Shown: positions 44,482 to 53,967, numbered from the stretch's first letter. The stretch is DNA of 64,000 bases from JAHFUI01 sp039931615 (GCA_039931615.1 JBDTRR010000027.1:7994-71993), one strand, 5' to 3'. The notes: generated by a model from the sequence alone, not told the origin. Program-made: numbers and translations.

Positions 44482-44883
44482 ATGGCGAAGTGGACTGTGC
44501 GATGCGTCGTGTTGTGCGGGCTGATCCTGGCCAGTGCTTCGTTGCAGGCTCACCATTCCCTCGCGGGCGTCTACGCGTTGGGAAAGGAAGCGAAGGTGGT
44601 CGGCGCGTTCAAGGCCTTCAGGCTGGTCAATCCGCACTCGTCGATGAAGCTCGACGTCATGAACGCGGACGGAACGACAACTGAGTGGTCGTTCGTTGGT
44701 GGCAGCGTCACCAGCCTCGCCAGGCTCGGGATCGGCAAGTCCGGACCCAATGCCCTCAAGCCGGGCGATCCCATCACCGTGACGTGCGTGCCGGCCGCGG
44801 ACGGCAAGAGCCCGATCGGCCTGCTGTCGGCGATCACCTACGCAGACGGGCACGAGGTGCGCTTCCGGTCTCCCGACGAGTAG
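44482..44883 (+). CDS. DUF6152-family secreted protein
   Basis: Protein of 133 residues with signal peptide ILASASLQA cut before HHSLAGVYALG. The AHHS start of the mature protein, VNPHSSMKLDVMNADG and GDPITVTCVPAADGKSPIG match DUF6152, a small beta-barrel-like periplasmic family. The GAGGAGGAACG site is excellent. Its pairing with the upstream secreted protein is typical for this phylum. Function unknown; conserved histidines might bind a metal. Confidence 0.88.
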   Translation: MAKWTVRCVVLCGLILASASLQAHHSLAGVYALGKEAKVVGAFKAFRLVNPHSSMKLDVMNADGTTTEWSFVGGSVTSLARLGIGKSGPNALKPGDPITVTCVPAADGKSPIGLLSAITYADGHEVRFRSPDE

Positions 44884-45058
44884 ACGCGGTGCGGCGGTTG
44901 GACGACTGAAGGGACAGTCGTCCGGCCGCACCCTCCCACGCGCGCGATCGACGGCAGCGCCTCGGGTGCCGACGATCTGGTGATCGAGCAACACCGGCTC
45001 ATCTCTTCACTTCCCGCCAGGATGATCGGCGCTGGGCGTCGATCTCATTTGACCGACA

Positions 45059-45442
45059 TCAACCGTACCCGTAGAGCAACAGCGACACGGCGATGCTCAG
45101 GCCTCGAGGCGTGAACGGTTTCTCGAGAAAGGCTGCTTCGCCGGTCCAATGCGAGCGGAGATCCACCAGTCGATCGATCCGGCCGGTCAGGCACAGGATT
45201 CTCTGTTCCGGACGCGTGGTTCGAATCCTGGCTGCCGTCTCGACGTCAGTCTGACCCGGCGGCCCGATGTCCGCGATCAGCAGATCAAAGAGCTTCCCTT
45301 CGCGAAGCAACGTCAGCGCCTCGAGCCCGCTGCGCGCCTCGGTGACGCGATAGCCAGCCCGGACCAGGGTTGCGAGTAAAACGCGGCGACTCGGTGCATC
45401 ATCGCCCACCACCAGGACGGTGGCGTCGGTCCGGCCGGTCAT
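45059..45442 (-). CDS. Receiver-domain response regulator
   Basis: Single receiver domain of 127 residues, reading from an ATG at 45442. The acidic pair Asp-Asp lies in VVGDDAPSRR, the phosphoacceptor aspartate in LLIADIGPPG, Thr in CLTGR and Lys in EKPFTP. No output domain. It lies 41 bases downstream of the receiver-PAS protein gene and is probably co-transcribed with it. A longer N-terminus cannot be excluded because the open frame extends upstream. Confidence 0.85.
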   Translation of the reverse strand: MTGRTDATVLVVGDDAPSRRVLLATLVRAGYRVTEARSGLEALTLLREGKLFDLLIADIGPPGQTDVETAARIRTTRPEQRILCLTGRIDRLVDLRSHWTGEAAFLEKPFTPRGLSIAVSLLLYGYG

Positions 45443-45483
45443 CTGGCAGTCGCGGCCGATCGCTGCATCGCGGCGGGACACGA

Positions 45484-46368
45484 CTACGGCTTCTGGTGGC
45501 CGGCTGCGTCTGACCGACGCTGAGGGTCGGCGGCCGCGAATGCCGCGACGTGGAACCCGGGAAAGATCTCCGCCACGGTCGCCGTGTGAACGGCGATGTC
45601 TTCCCCGGCCTGGGTTGTGATCGACGCCATCCCGGCCGATTGCCGGCTCGCCAGATAGCCCCGCCACCGCAGGGCGGACACGTGCCCGGGGACGAACCCG
45701 ATTTCGCCGATCGACCGGGACAGCAGCTGGAGACGGGAGTAGCCGGTGAGTGTGGTGAGGCCCTCGCTGGCGGCGATGCAGTGCCCCTGTTCGTCGACCG
45801 CGAAAATGGCAACCTGGAGCTGGTCGATGAGGCGACGTAGCTGGGCCTTGCCTTCCGCGTCCGGGCGATAGTACCGCGCGAGCTCCTGCAGGTCGAGCAG
45901 GCGCCGTTTGAGCGCCCGCGGGCCACGGGCGGCGTCGACGATCAGCGTCGTCACGTCCGCCACCAACGCCTTGATGTCGGCGGCATCCGGCGCCAGGGGC
46001 ACGCCGCCCAGGGCGCGCACGCGTTGCGCGTGGACTGACTGGATCCACGCCGTCAGGACCACCACGGGAGTGTTCGCCGCGCGGGCGTCGTCACGCAGCC
46101 GCATCAGGACGTCGAGTCCAGCGGGCGCGTCCATCTGCACGACGACGACATCGGGCAGCAGGCGGGCGACCAGCGTCACGGCCAGGGGGCCGTCAGCGGC
46201 GGCATACGCCGTGTAGCCGGCGTCTTCAAACAGGTAGGCCGTCAGGAGCCGCCAGTCGTCGTCGGTCCCCACCAGGAGGATTCGGCGCTGGTCGGCGAGC
46301 GGCGCACTGCACGCCTGTTCGAGCCGGCCAGGACGGCGGCGCGGATTGTGTTCCCAGATGTGCATCAC
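45484..46368 (-). CDS. Degenerate receiver plus PAS-domain protein
   Basis: Protein of 294 residues. Residues ~28-150 resemble a receiver domain (RRILLVGTDDDWRLLTAYLF, VVVQMDAPAGLDVL, VVLTAW), but the switch lysine is replaced (PLAPD), so signalling may be altered. A linker helix leads into a PAS domain at ~175-280 (LQVAIFAVDEQGHCIAASEG). No kinase or DNA-binding domain follows. Together with the receiver protein downstream it looks like a small signalling pair whose kinase lies elsewhere. Confidence 0.8.
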   Translation of the reverse strand: MMHIWEHNPRRRPGRLEQACSAPLADQRRILLVGTDDDWRLLTAYLFEDAGYTAYAAADGPLAVTLVARLLPDVVVVQMDAPAGLDVLMRLRDDARAANTPVVVLTAWIQSVHAQRVRALGGVPLAPDAADIKALVADVTTLIVDAARGPRALKRRLLDLQELARYYRPDAEGKAQLRRLIDQLQVAIFAVDEQGHCIAASEGLTTLTGYSRLQLLSRSIGEIGFVPGHVSALRWRGYLASRQSAGMASITTQAGEDIAVHTATVAEIFPGFHVAAFAAADPQRRSDAAGHQKP

Positions 46369-46575
46369 GGCTCCAGTCCCCGATCGCGGCGTGCCGGCCG
46401 ATCGGTGGAGATTGGCGGATCTGGCGAGGTTGTTTGTCCGCTCCCCACCGTGGCCGCGTCGCCATGGCGTTTATAACGCGCGCGGGCCTCGCAGACTGTG
46501 CAAAAGAGGACACCTCCAGACAGCAGATCCTGAGCCGCGGACGTGGGATCCGGCTCAGCCGGATTGATCCCTAGT

Positions 46576-46656
46576 CCGACTGAAGTCGGCCGCCACGTAC
46601 GAGGCTGACGCCATGTCCGAGCCGGGGCCAGACGGCACGTACGGGGCTGACGCCAT
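46576..46656. repeat. Tandem 42-base repeat and palindrome in the 46369-46735 gap
   Basis: CACGTACGAGGCTGACGCCAT (46594-46614) recurs 42 bases later as CACGTACGGGGCTGACGCCAT (46636-46656), with one mismatch. The palindrome CCGACT-GA-AGTCGG lies just upstream (46576-46589) and matches the layout of the other dispersed palindromes. The gap separates divergent genes and should also contain their promoters. Confidence 0.7.
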
Positions 46657-46678
46657 ATCGATGTCGATTCAAGTCGAT

Positions 46679-46705
46679 TTGAACCGCTATAACATCCGGT
46701 ATAGA
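46679..46705 (+). promoter_or_regulatory. Candidate sigma70-like promoter of TonB receptor 2
   Basis: TTGAAC (46679-46684) followed after 15 bases by TATAGA (46700-46705) sits in an unusually AT-rich patch about 30 bases upstream of the receptor ATG. Acidobacteriota promoter consensus is poorly defined, so this is a weak call by eye. Confidence 0.3.
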
Positions 46706-46735
46706 GTGATCGCTTCCCGCCCCGGTGGAGGCTGC

Positions 46736-49700
46736 ATGCGCGCGACCCGTCCCGGTCCGATTGGTGTCTTCCGGTTCGCGATCTGGTGTGTCGCGGCGAC
46801 CGCCTCACCGCTCGTCGCCCAGGTGGCCGCTGGCGCGATCACCGGCGTCGTCAACGATTCCGCTGGCGCGGCCGTCCCGGGCGCGACCGTGACCGTGACC
46901 GGCGTCGGGACGAACCGGCAGCGGGTGGTCGTGTCGAGCGGCGAGGGCGTCTACACGGCGCCGAGCCTGGCTCCGGGCGTCTACCGCGTCGAGGTCCAGC
47001 TGTCGGGATTCAAGCCCATCCGGCGGGACGGCATCAGATTGTCGACCGGTGAAACGGCGCGGATCGACTTCAGCCTCGCCGTTGGCGAGGTACGCGAACA
47101 AGTCACGGTCACGGCGGATGCTTCGATGCTTCGGGCGGAAGCCGCCAGCCTCGGGACGGTGGTCGAGCAGGAGCAGATCGTGCAGCTGCCGCTGAACGGC
47201 CGGAACTTCATCACCCTGGCGTCACTCGCGCCAGGCGTCGCGCTTCCGCCCACCTCGCAGTTTCCGCGGATCAACGGCGGCCGTCCGCGCACCAACGAGT
47301 ATCTGTTCGACGGCATTTCGGTGGTCCAGCCCGAGCCGGGCCAGGTGGCGTTCTTTCCGATCATCGATGCGATTCAGGAATTCAAGATCGAGAGCAACAG
47401 CGTGCCCGCCGAGTTCGGCCGCTTCAACGGCGGCGTGATCAACCTGACCACCAGGGCCGGTGCCAATGCCGTTCATGGCACGGGATTCGAGTTCCTGCGC
47501 AACGAGCATCTCAACGCGAGGCAGTACTTTCAGTCGGCCAATCCGGTGAAACCGGCCTACCGGCGGAATCAGTTCGGCGGCACGCTGGGGGGACCGCTGG
47601 TCAAGGACCGCACGTTCTTCTTCGTCGACTACCAGGGACAACGCCAGTCGATTGGCCGCACCGTCACCTCCACCGTGCCGACGCTGCTGCAGCGGCAGGG
47701 CACCTTCACCGAGGCAGTCGGCGGGCGGGTGCCGGTCATCTACGATCCGTCGACCACCATCGGATCGGTGCGGACCGCATTTACGGGTGCCGCGATTCCG
47801 GCTGGACGAATCGATCCGGTGGCGCTGGCGCTGCTGCAGCGCTACCCACTGCCGAACGGGTCCGGGACGGCCAACAACTACAGCCGGATCGAGAACGAAA
47901 CTGACGACCAGGATCAGTGGGATGTCCGGCTCGACCACAGGTCCGCCTCGAACCGGGACCAGCTGTTCGGCCGCCTGTCGTATTTTCGCGACCGGTTCGT
48001 GCCGGTGACGCCTCTTCCGGATGGCAGCGGCGTCACCACCGGGACGCTGGGCCCGCAGGACACGACAGCGTGGGCGTTCGCATCGAACTACCAGCACACC
48101 TTTTCCGGCAATCTGCTGAACGCGCTGCGGATCGGCGATACGCGGCGCGCCGTCGGACGGACGGCGGCCCGGCTGGCGACGTCGGCCGGAGCAGCCCTGA
48201 GCATTCCCGGCATCCCTTCAACCGCGAGGTTTCCCAATACGCTGCCGACCTTCATGATTGGCGGCTACCAGCAGCTCGGCTCGCCGACCAACACCGCCTC
48301 GGACTTCACCACCGGCGTCAGCGAAGTGGCGGATTCGGTCACCTGGTTGACCGGACGTCACACGGTCAAGTTCGGATTCGATTGGCGATGGGAGCGATTG
48401 AACGTCGTCCAGCCGCCGTCGCCGACCGGCCAGTTCATGTTCAATGCGCTGGGCAGCGATCTGCCGGGTGTCGCCAACACCGGTACGCCGCTGGCCAGCT
48501 TCCTGCTCGGCCAGGTCCAGACGTTCTCCATCGACCTGCAGCAGGCGCCGATCCAGGAGCGGGCGCACTTCCAGGAGTATTTCGTCCAGGACGACTGGAA
48601 GGTCTCCGACCGGCTGACGATCAACCCAGGCTTGCGGTATACGCTGAATTTCCCCTCAACCGAGATCAATGGCCAGGTCGCGGTCTTCAATCTGCGGACC
48701 CAGCAGCTCGAGTATCCCGGGACCGATCCGGTGCGGCCGCTCAAGAAGAAGAACTTCGGCCCGCGCCTGGGCGCGGTCTACCGCCGCACCGACAAGACGG
48801 TTCTCAGCTCTGGCTACGGCATGGTCTGGATCGAGATGGCCGGCATCACGACGCCGTTCACGACGCCGACCTTCCCATTTCTGCAGACGGTCTCGCAGCG
48901 GGCGCTCGACACGGTCTCACCCGCGTTCGTGCTGCAGGACGGGCCGACCGTCGCGCCGCTGGCGCCGACGCCGACGGCGGGCCTCGGCCAGGGGGTGTTC
49001 GCGGTCGACGCCACCCTCGGCTCCGGTTACGTGCAGCAGTGGAATGTCTCCGTGCAACGTGAGCTGACGACCAACACCACCGTTGAAGCGGCCTACGTCG
49101 GCTCGACCATCACGCATATCGGGATTCCGGATCTCAACCTCAATCAGCTGACGGTTGAACAGCTCGCCCTGGGCCCGGCGCTCAATCAACGCGTCGCCAA
49201 TCCGTACTTCGGCATCATCCCGCCCTCCTCGCCGCTCGGCGATCCGACCATTCCGCTGGCCCAGCTGCTCAAGCCGTATCCCGCCTACACGACGGTGAGT
49301 CTGTATCGCAACAACGTCGGCACGACGAGGTATCAGGGCGTCGAGCTGAGCCTGCGGCAGCGGCCGGCGCGCGGCTTGTCGTACTCGGTGGCCTACACCC
49401 GGTCCAAACTGCTGGATGATGCCTCGTCGGTGTTCGATGCCTCGATCCTGACCGGTCCGATCGCGAACTACCCGGTCGCCGACAGTTTCGACCGGGGCCG
49501 CGAGCGCGATTATTCCACCGGCGACATCCCGCACGTGTTCGTCTCGTCGGTGGTATGGGACCTGCCCGTCGGCGCCGGGCGCGCCCGGCAATGGCCCGGC
49601 CTCCTGGGCGCGGTAGCCAACGACTGGACGGTGGCATCGCTCGTCACGCTCCAGTCCGGCGTTCCGGTTGCCGTGACGCAGACGACCAACAACAACGCCT

Positions 49701-50062
49701 TCGCCGGGTTCGGCGTCCAGCGGCCGAATCTCGTCGGCGATCCGGCGTTGCCCGCCGATGAGCGGACGGCCGGCCAGTGGTTCAACACCGCTGCCTTCGC
49801 CGACGCCCCCGTCTTCACGCTCGGCTCGGCGTCGCGGAATCCGGTCCGCGGTCCCTCCTACCGTGAGGTCGACCTGACGCTGATGCGGCGGATCCGGGTC
49901 GGCCTCGCCCGGGCGATCGAGATCCGCGCCGAGGTCTTCAATCTGCTCAACACGGTGAACCTCGGCACGCCGAATGCCGTCCGCGGGGCCGCGAATTTCG
50001 GCACCATCACGACCGCATTCGATCCGCGTGTGGTCCAGCTCGCGTTGAAGTTCGTGTTCTAA
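46736..50062 (+). CDS. TonB-dependent receptor 2, Oar-like
   Basis: Outer-membrane receptor of 1108 residues; the ATG at 46736 follows GGTGGAGGCTGC, and a longer open frame upstream has no good start. Signal peptide FRFAIWCVAATASPLVA. A CarboxypepD_reg-like domain lies at ~33-115 (GVVNDSAGAAVPGATVTVTG, VYTAPSLAPGVYRVEV). The plug includes QIVQLPLNGRNFITLASLAP and a FDGISVV strand. The barrel ends in FDPRVVQLALKFVF. It differs from the receptors at 38936 and 50498, so the three are not recent copies. A nitrilase remnant and palindromes follow it. Confidence 0.92.
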   Translation: MRATRPGPIGVFRFAIWCVAATASPLVAQVAAGAITGVVNDSAGAAVPGATVTVTGVGTNRQRVVVSSGEGVYTAPSLAPGVYRVEVQLSGFKPIRRDGIRLSTGETARIDFSLAVGEVREQVTVTADASMLRAEAASLGTVVEQEQIVQLPLNGRNFITLASLAPGVALPPTSQFPRINGGRPRTNEYLFDGISVVQPEPGQVAFFPIIDAIQEFKIESNSVPAEFGRFNGGVINLTTRAGANAVHGTGFEFLRNEHLNARQYFQSANPVKPAYRRNQFGGTLGGPLVKDRTFFFVDYQGQRQSIGRTVTSTVPTLLQRQGTFTEAVGGRVPVIYDPSTTIGSVRTAFTGAAIPAGRIDPVALALLQRYPLPNGSGTANNYSRIENETDDQDQWDVRLDHRSASNRDQLFGRLSYFRDRFVPVTPLPDGSGVTTGTLGPQDTTAWAFASNYQHTFSGNLLNALRIGDTRRAVGRTAARLATSAGAALSIPGIPSTARFPNTLPTFMIGGYQQLGSPTNTASDFTTGVSEVADSVTWLTGRHTVKFGFDWRWERLNVVQPPSPTGQFMFNALGSDLPGVANTGTPLASFLLGQVQTFSIDLQQAPIQERAHFQEYFVQDDWKVSDRLTINPGLRYTLNFPSTEINGQVAVFNLRTQQLEYPGTDPVRPLKKKNFGPRLGAVYRRTDKTVLSSGYGMVWIEMAGITTPFTTPTFPFLQTVSQRALDTVSPAFVLQDGPTVAPLAPTPTAGLGQGVFAVDATLGSGYVQQWNVSVQRELTTNTTVEAAYVGSTITHIGIPDLNLNQLTVEQLALGPALNQRVANPYFGIIPPSSPLGDPTIPLAQLLKPYPAYTTVSLYRNNVGTTRYQGVELSLRQRPARGLSYSVAYTRSKLLDDASSVFDASILTGPIANYPVADSFDRGRERDYSTGDIPHVFVSSVVWDLPVGAGRARQWPGLLGAVANDWTVASLVTLQSGVPVAVTQTTNNNAFAGFGVQRPNLVGDPALPADERTAGQWFNTAAFADAPVFTLGSASRNPVRGPSYREVDLTLMRRIRVGLARAIEIRAEVFNLLNTVNLGTPNAVRGAANFGTITTAFDPRVVQLALKFVF

Positions 50063-50106
50063 TTCGGATCGGCTCGGCGGTCGTCGAGAGATCGGCGAGG
50101 AGGTCG

Positions 50107-50250
50107 GTCATCAGCACGGTCCGTATCGCTCTCGCGAACATCCGCGTGCCAACGACACCGGACGACTCCGTGCGCCTCGCGACAGCCGCGGTCGCTGACG
50201 CGGGGCGTCGCGGCGCCGCCGTGATCTGCTTTCCAGAGTGCTTCGTCCCT
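50107..50250 (+). pseudogene. Carbon-nitrogen hydrolase (nitrilase) N-terminal remnant
   Basis: The translation VISTVRIALANIRVPTTP followed by SVRLATAAVADAGRRGAAVI and CFPECFVP is the first strand, helix and Glu-containing strand of a nitrilase-superfamily enzyme. The similarity stops after FVP, and no catalytic Lys or Cys region follows. No start codon is obvious. It is a ~48-codon relic, with REP-like palindromes about 80 bases downstream. Confidence 0.65.
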
Positions 50251-50326
50251 ACTGCAGTCTCAGCACCGCCACGGGCTTGCTCGCCTCACGGTGCCGTAAT
50301 TCGCCGCCGTAGGGGCTGGGGCCGGA

Positions 50327-50384
50327 GAAAAGGGGCCGTACCCCTTTTTCTGACCAACGGACAGTTGGGGTACGGCCCCTTTTC
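50327..50384. repeat. Perfect 18-base inverted repeat
   Basis: GAAAAGGGGCCGTACCCC (50327-50344) and GGGGTACGGCCCCTTTTC (50367-50384) are exact reverse complements around a 22-base loop. Flanking A/T runs at the arm ends are typical of REP-type elements. It could also act as a bidirectional terminator between the receptor genes. Confidence 0.8.
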
Positions 50385-50415
50385 AGCAGCCGCTGCGCTA
50401 GAACCCTTGAGAACC

Positions 50416-50444
50416 GGAGACTTGACTCAACAAGTCAAGTCTCC
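50416..50444. repeat. Perfect 12-base inverted repeat
   Basis: GGAGACTTGACT and AGTCAAGTCTCC pair exactly around CAACA. It lies 31 bases from the previous inverted repeat, between the nitrilase relic and the minus-strand receptor gene. Its base composition is less GC-rich than its surroundings. Function unknown; a mobile repeat is most likely. Confidence 0.75.
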
Positions 50445-50462
50445 GGGCTCGCAAGTGACCTA

Positions 50463-50500
50463 TAGCGGGCCGAGGCCCTGGCTGGGCCGGAGGCCCGCTA
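50463..50500 (-). terminator. Inverted repeat including the stop codon of TonB receptor 3
   Basis: TAGCGGGCC (50463-50471) and GGCCCGCTA (50492-50500) pair exactly, with more GC pairing possible in the loop. The right arm contains the stop codon of the minus-strand receptor, so the hairpin would form at the very 3' end of that coding sequence. No U-tract follows, so terminator function is tentative. Confidence 0.5.
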
Positions 50501-53500
50501 GAAATCCAACTGCAGGCTGAGCTTGGCGAACCGGGCCGACAGGACCGACGTCGGCGTCAGCCACGCGCCGCCGGGAATGAATGCCTGGTTATAGCTGAGC
50601 GGCGTCGCGGCATTCAGCAGGTTGTAGAAGTCGACCCCGACGTTGGCACGGCTCTTACCAAGGCGCAAGATCTTGCCCACCCGCATGTTCAGTTCGTTGA
50701 CGCGCTCGCCGAGGATCGAGTGCGGCTCGATCAGATTCACCGTCAGGTTCGTGGCGTTGCCGGCGAGCGGCCGGCCCAGGATGGCCGAGACGACCTGATT
50801 CGAGACGGTGTAGTTGGCCGCGAACGCGCCGCCGGTGACCGGCGTGCCGAACCCGCTGACCTGGATGCCGGGCTTGCTGGTGAACGTGGCGCTGAGCGCG
50901 AGATCGATCCGGGGCACGATGTAGGTCGCGATGCCCTTGTACTGGGGCAGGAAGCTGGTCTCGATGTGGCAGTACGGGTTCAGCAGCGCGATCTCGGGAA
51001 CGTTGTCCCGGACCTCGCAGTTGTCGGAGGTCGAGTAGCCGCCGGAGAAGCCGCCCTGCACGGTCAGGCCGTTGCCGGGCCGCGCGCTGACGCTGACGTC
51101 AATCCCATTGAACTTCTGATAGGCGTTGCCGTAGCTGTCGGCGTAGGTGATGTAGTTGCGGGTGACACCGAACAGCGCCGGGTTGTTCAGGTCGTAGAGC
51201 GTGCCGACCTGATAGCCGCCGCCGCCGGGCAGGCGCGAGTCCTGTGGTGCGGTGATGGAGAACTGGCTGAAGTCGGACGGGCTCACCGCCAGGTTGTCGG
51301 TCACGGCGAAGCCGAAGAACTCGCGATGGAAGAAGCCGACCTCGACCGACGTGCGCCGCAGCACTTCATGCTGCACCGACACGCCCCAGTTCCAGTCCGA
51401 CGGCCGCACGCCCCAGCCCTTGAGGATCGCCGGGTCGATGGTGTTGCTGAAGGTCGCCGTGCCGAAGTTGAGATTGCTGATGACGCCGCAGAAGTCGCCG
51501 CCGGGGCCGAAGTCCTGCGGGTTCGGGTTCGACAGATCGCAGTCAGGGCTCCAGTTGCCATTGCGGTCGGTCCAGGTCCGGCTGACGTTGGTCGCCAGCC
51601 GCGACGTCGGGTTGCCGAGACTGTAGTTGGACGCGGTGACGGTGGACTCGAGATACTTGCCGAGCGTCGCCTTGAGTGCGGTCCTGCCGTTGCCGAACAG
51701 GTCGTACGTCACCGCCGCGCGCGGCGTCAGATCCTTGTAGCTGTCCACCACCGGCGTCCGATCGAACACCAGTGGGGCCGCCCAGAACCGCGACTCGAGC
51801 CGCTGCGGCGGCGCCCAGCTCGACGCGCGATCGAAGCGCAGTGCGCCCTGCAGCGTCAGGCGGCCGCGGGTCCATTGCTGCTGCGCGTAGAGGGCATGAT
51901 TGCGCATCCAGAGGTCGTTCTGCTGGTCGTGGACGTACTCGGTCAACTGGTTCGGCACGCCGTTGTTGACGCGGTAGCGCAGGTCGTTCGTCCCCCGGTT
52001 GGCCGACCGGATGTCGCCGAGCTGGTTGCCGATGTAGCCGGCCCTGAACGTGCTGCCGCCGGTCACGTAGGCCATGCTGGCGCGCCAGGTCGTGGTGATG
52101 TTCTTGTTCCGGCCGTCGCTGAACAGGTCGGTCGTCTGCGAGCGATACATCAGGCCGGGGATGTTCCCGTTGGCCGCACACCCCGCGGCGCATTGCTCGA
52201 TGATGCGCACCAGGTTCTCGGTGTTGGGATCCTCCTTGGCGCGGCCGCCCCAGCGGGAGAAGAAGTAGCCGAAGCCGCCCTCGAGAAACAGCTTGTTGTT
52301 GACCGGCGAGCTCCATGTCGCCTGCTGGAACCGCATCGGCGTCAGGTCGCCGTAGCCGTTGGCCTCGGGCGAGGTCGTGGCGTTGGCGTAGTTGCCGCCG
52401 TTCTCGCACTTGGCGCAGACGCTCTGCTCGTCCCAGAAGATGTTCAGCTTGTTGCGCGGCGTGATCTGGGTGGTGAGCCGGCCGCTGGCGTTCTGCCACG
52501 TCTTGTCGTTGAACGCCTGGCGCGACGTGTCCGGGTCGTACAGCCACTTGGTCGGGTCGCCGGCGTTCTTGTTGTAGTACATGTTGGTGATGTAGGCCGA
52601 GTTGCCCTGACCGCGCACGGTGCCGAAGAACCAGGCGCGATCCTTGCGAAGTGGACCGCCCACCGCGGCGCTGAGGTCGTAGCTCTTGATCAGCGGGCTG
52701 GGCGTGATGTTCAACCGCTTGAGCTCGTCAGTCAGATTGCTGCTCTGCAGGTCGCCGTTGGCCCACGACAGGAAGCCGTTGCCCGACACCGTGTTGCCGC
52801 CCGACCGCGGGATGATGTTCATCACCGGACCGCCGGACTCCACCTCGCCCATGCTGCCCGACACCGTGAAGGCCACTTCCTGCGCGTTGCGCGTGTCGGT
52901 GAGGTAGTTGGTGCCGCCGGCCTGCGGCACGGCGATGCTGATGCCGTCGACCAGCAGCCGGCCGTCGGTGTTGGCGCGGTTGCCGCCCAGCGACAACAGC
53001 GTCCCATGGGCGCTGAACGTGCACGAGTTGCAGGGACCGGTGCTGACGTCCTGCTGTCCGCCGAGGAGGGCGGGCACGAGCACGAGCAGGGCGTTGTAGC
53101 TCCCGGCGGTCGGAATGGCCTTGATCACGTCGTTGCTCAGCACCGTCTGTCGCTGCGCGCTCTGCAGGTCCACCACCGGCGACGCCGCGGTGACCGTGAC
53201 GGTCTCTTCGAGCGATCCGACGCGCATCTCGGCGTTCACGGTGAACGTCGCCGAGCCCGAGAGCTCGACACTTTGAAGCGCGACCGTGAACCCGGACAGC
53301 GCGAACCGCACTGAGTAGGCGCCCGGGCGCAGGTTCTCGATCCGGTATTGCCCGGCCCCGTCGCTGACGGCCGACCGGGTCTTCTCGATCAGCGCCGGAC
53401 TGGACGCCTCCACCGTCACGCCGGGCAGGACCGCGCCCGAGGCGTCCTTCACGACTCCGGCGATCGCCGCCTGTGCGAACACGGTCGACGGCACGGCGGC

Positions 53501-53572
53501 GAGACACGCGGCGAGCGCCACGACACACCCAAACTGCCTCCAGGCCCACTGCCCGGCTTGCGACGACTTCAT
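50498..53572 (-). CDS. TonB-dependent receptor 3, Oar-like
   Basis: The ATG at 53572 is chosen because GGAGGGTGTTAC precedes it and a signal peptide follows (WAWRQFGCVVALAACLAAVPSTVFAQ); 1024 residues. The CarboxypepD_reg-like domain reads AAIAGVVKDASGAVLPGVTV and QYRIENLRPGAYSVRF. The plug has DLQSAQRQTVLSNDVIKAIP; the barrel ends ARFAKLSLQLDF. This subgroup (GAVLPGVTVEASSPALIEK) is very common in Acidobacteriota. Ligand unknown. Confidence 0.93.
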   Translation of the reverse strand: MKSSQAGQWAWRQFGCVVALAACLAAVPSTVFAQAAIAGVVKDASGAVLPGVTVEASSPALIEKTRSAVSDGAGQYRIENLRPGAYSVRFALSGFTVALQSVELSGSATFTVNAEMRVGSLEETVTVTAASPVVDLQSAQRQTVLSNDVIKAIPTAGSYNALLVLVPALLGGQQDVSTGPCNSCTFSAHGTLLSLGGNRANTDGRLLVDGISIAVPQAGGTNYLTDTRNAQEVAFTVSGSMGEVESGGPVMNIIPRSGGNTVSGNGFLSWANGDLQSSNLTDELKRLNITPSPLIKSYDLSAAVGGPLRKDRAWFFGTVRGQGNSAYITNMYYNKNAGDPTKWLYDPDTSRQAFNDKTWQNASGRLTTQITPRNKLNIFWDEQSVCAKCENGGNYANATTSPEANGYGDLTPMRFQQATWSSPVNNKLFLEGGFGYFFSRWGGRAKEDPNTENLVRIIEQCAAGCAANGNIPGLMYRSQTTDLFSDGRNKNITTTWRASMAYVTGGSTFRAGYIGNQLGDIRSANRGTNDLRYRVNNGVPNQLTEYVHDQQNDLWMRNHALYAQQQWTRGRLTLQGALRFDRASSWAPPQRLESRFWAAPLVFDRTPVVDSYKDLTPRAAVTYDLFGNGRTALKATLGKYLESTVTASNYSLGNPTSRLATNVSRTWTDRNGNWSPDCDLSNPNPQDFGPGGDFCGVISNLNFGTATFSNTIDPAILKGWGVRPSDWNWGVSVQHEVLRRTSVEVGFFHREFFGFAVTDNLAVSPSDFSQFSITAPQDSRLPGGGGYQVGTLYDLNNPALFGVTRNYITYADSYGNAYQKFNGIDVSVSARPGNGLTVQGGFSGGYSTSDNCEVRDNVPEIALLNPYCHIETSFLPQYKGIATYIVPRIDLALSATFTSKPGIQVSGFGTPVTGGAFAANYTVSNQVVSAILGRPLAGNATNLTVNLIEPHSILGERVNELNMRVGKILRLGKSRANVGVDFYNLLNAATPLSYNQAFIPGGAWLTPTSVLSARFAKLSLQLDF

Positions 53573-53967
53573 GTAACACCCTCCAATTTGACCTGGAACC
53601 CGGATCGCGAACGCCGATCGCCTTCGGCAACCGGCGATCGAGCGTATGCAAACGCCGACGCGAGCGCAAGCGGCGCCATCCCGCATGGCGTCCGCAGCAG
53701 CTGCACGGACGGGTTCTTGACACACCCGAGGCCGAGCCGCGTACCGTCACGGCACGGCAACGCTCATCAACCCCGCCCCGGGCGCTGGGGCAAGGGCTGA
53801 CCGCGCCACAAGAAGATCCGGCGGTTCGGTCGGATGCGGACGAAGGTGGGAGCCGACATCGACAACAGGCTGAATTCGACCTCTGAACATCCGGGGCGCG
53901 GGAGCCGTGGCATCGGCAACCGCGCCCTCCGTCTGTTCAGCGGTCGACAGTGAGCCTTCGCGCGTCG
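53573..53967. other. Intergenic region upstream of TonB receptor 3
   Basis: The 395-base gap separates the receptor from the protease-inhibitor operon, which is transcribed in the same direction. It contains the receptor's ribosome-binding site at the left edge and presumably its promoter. I see no convincing hexamers, palindromes or additional gene. Confidence 0.4.

Noticed and set aside
50327..50500. CRISPR array
   Set aside because: Three unrelated inverted repeats without direct-repeat/spacer periodicity and no cas genes.
50720..53314. Open plus-strand frame of 864 codons opposite TonB receptor 3
   Set aside because: Shadow of the receptor codon bias; translation shows no domain.
53473..53886. 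Overlapping frames between receptor 3 and the protease operon
   Set aside because: Arg-rich translations and no ribosome-binding site; most of the span is the receptor's leader region.
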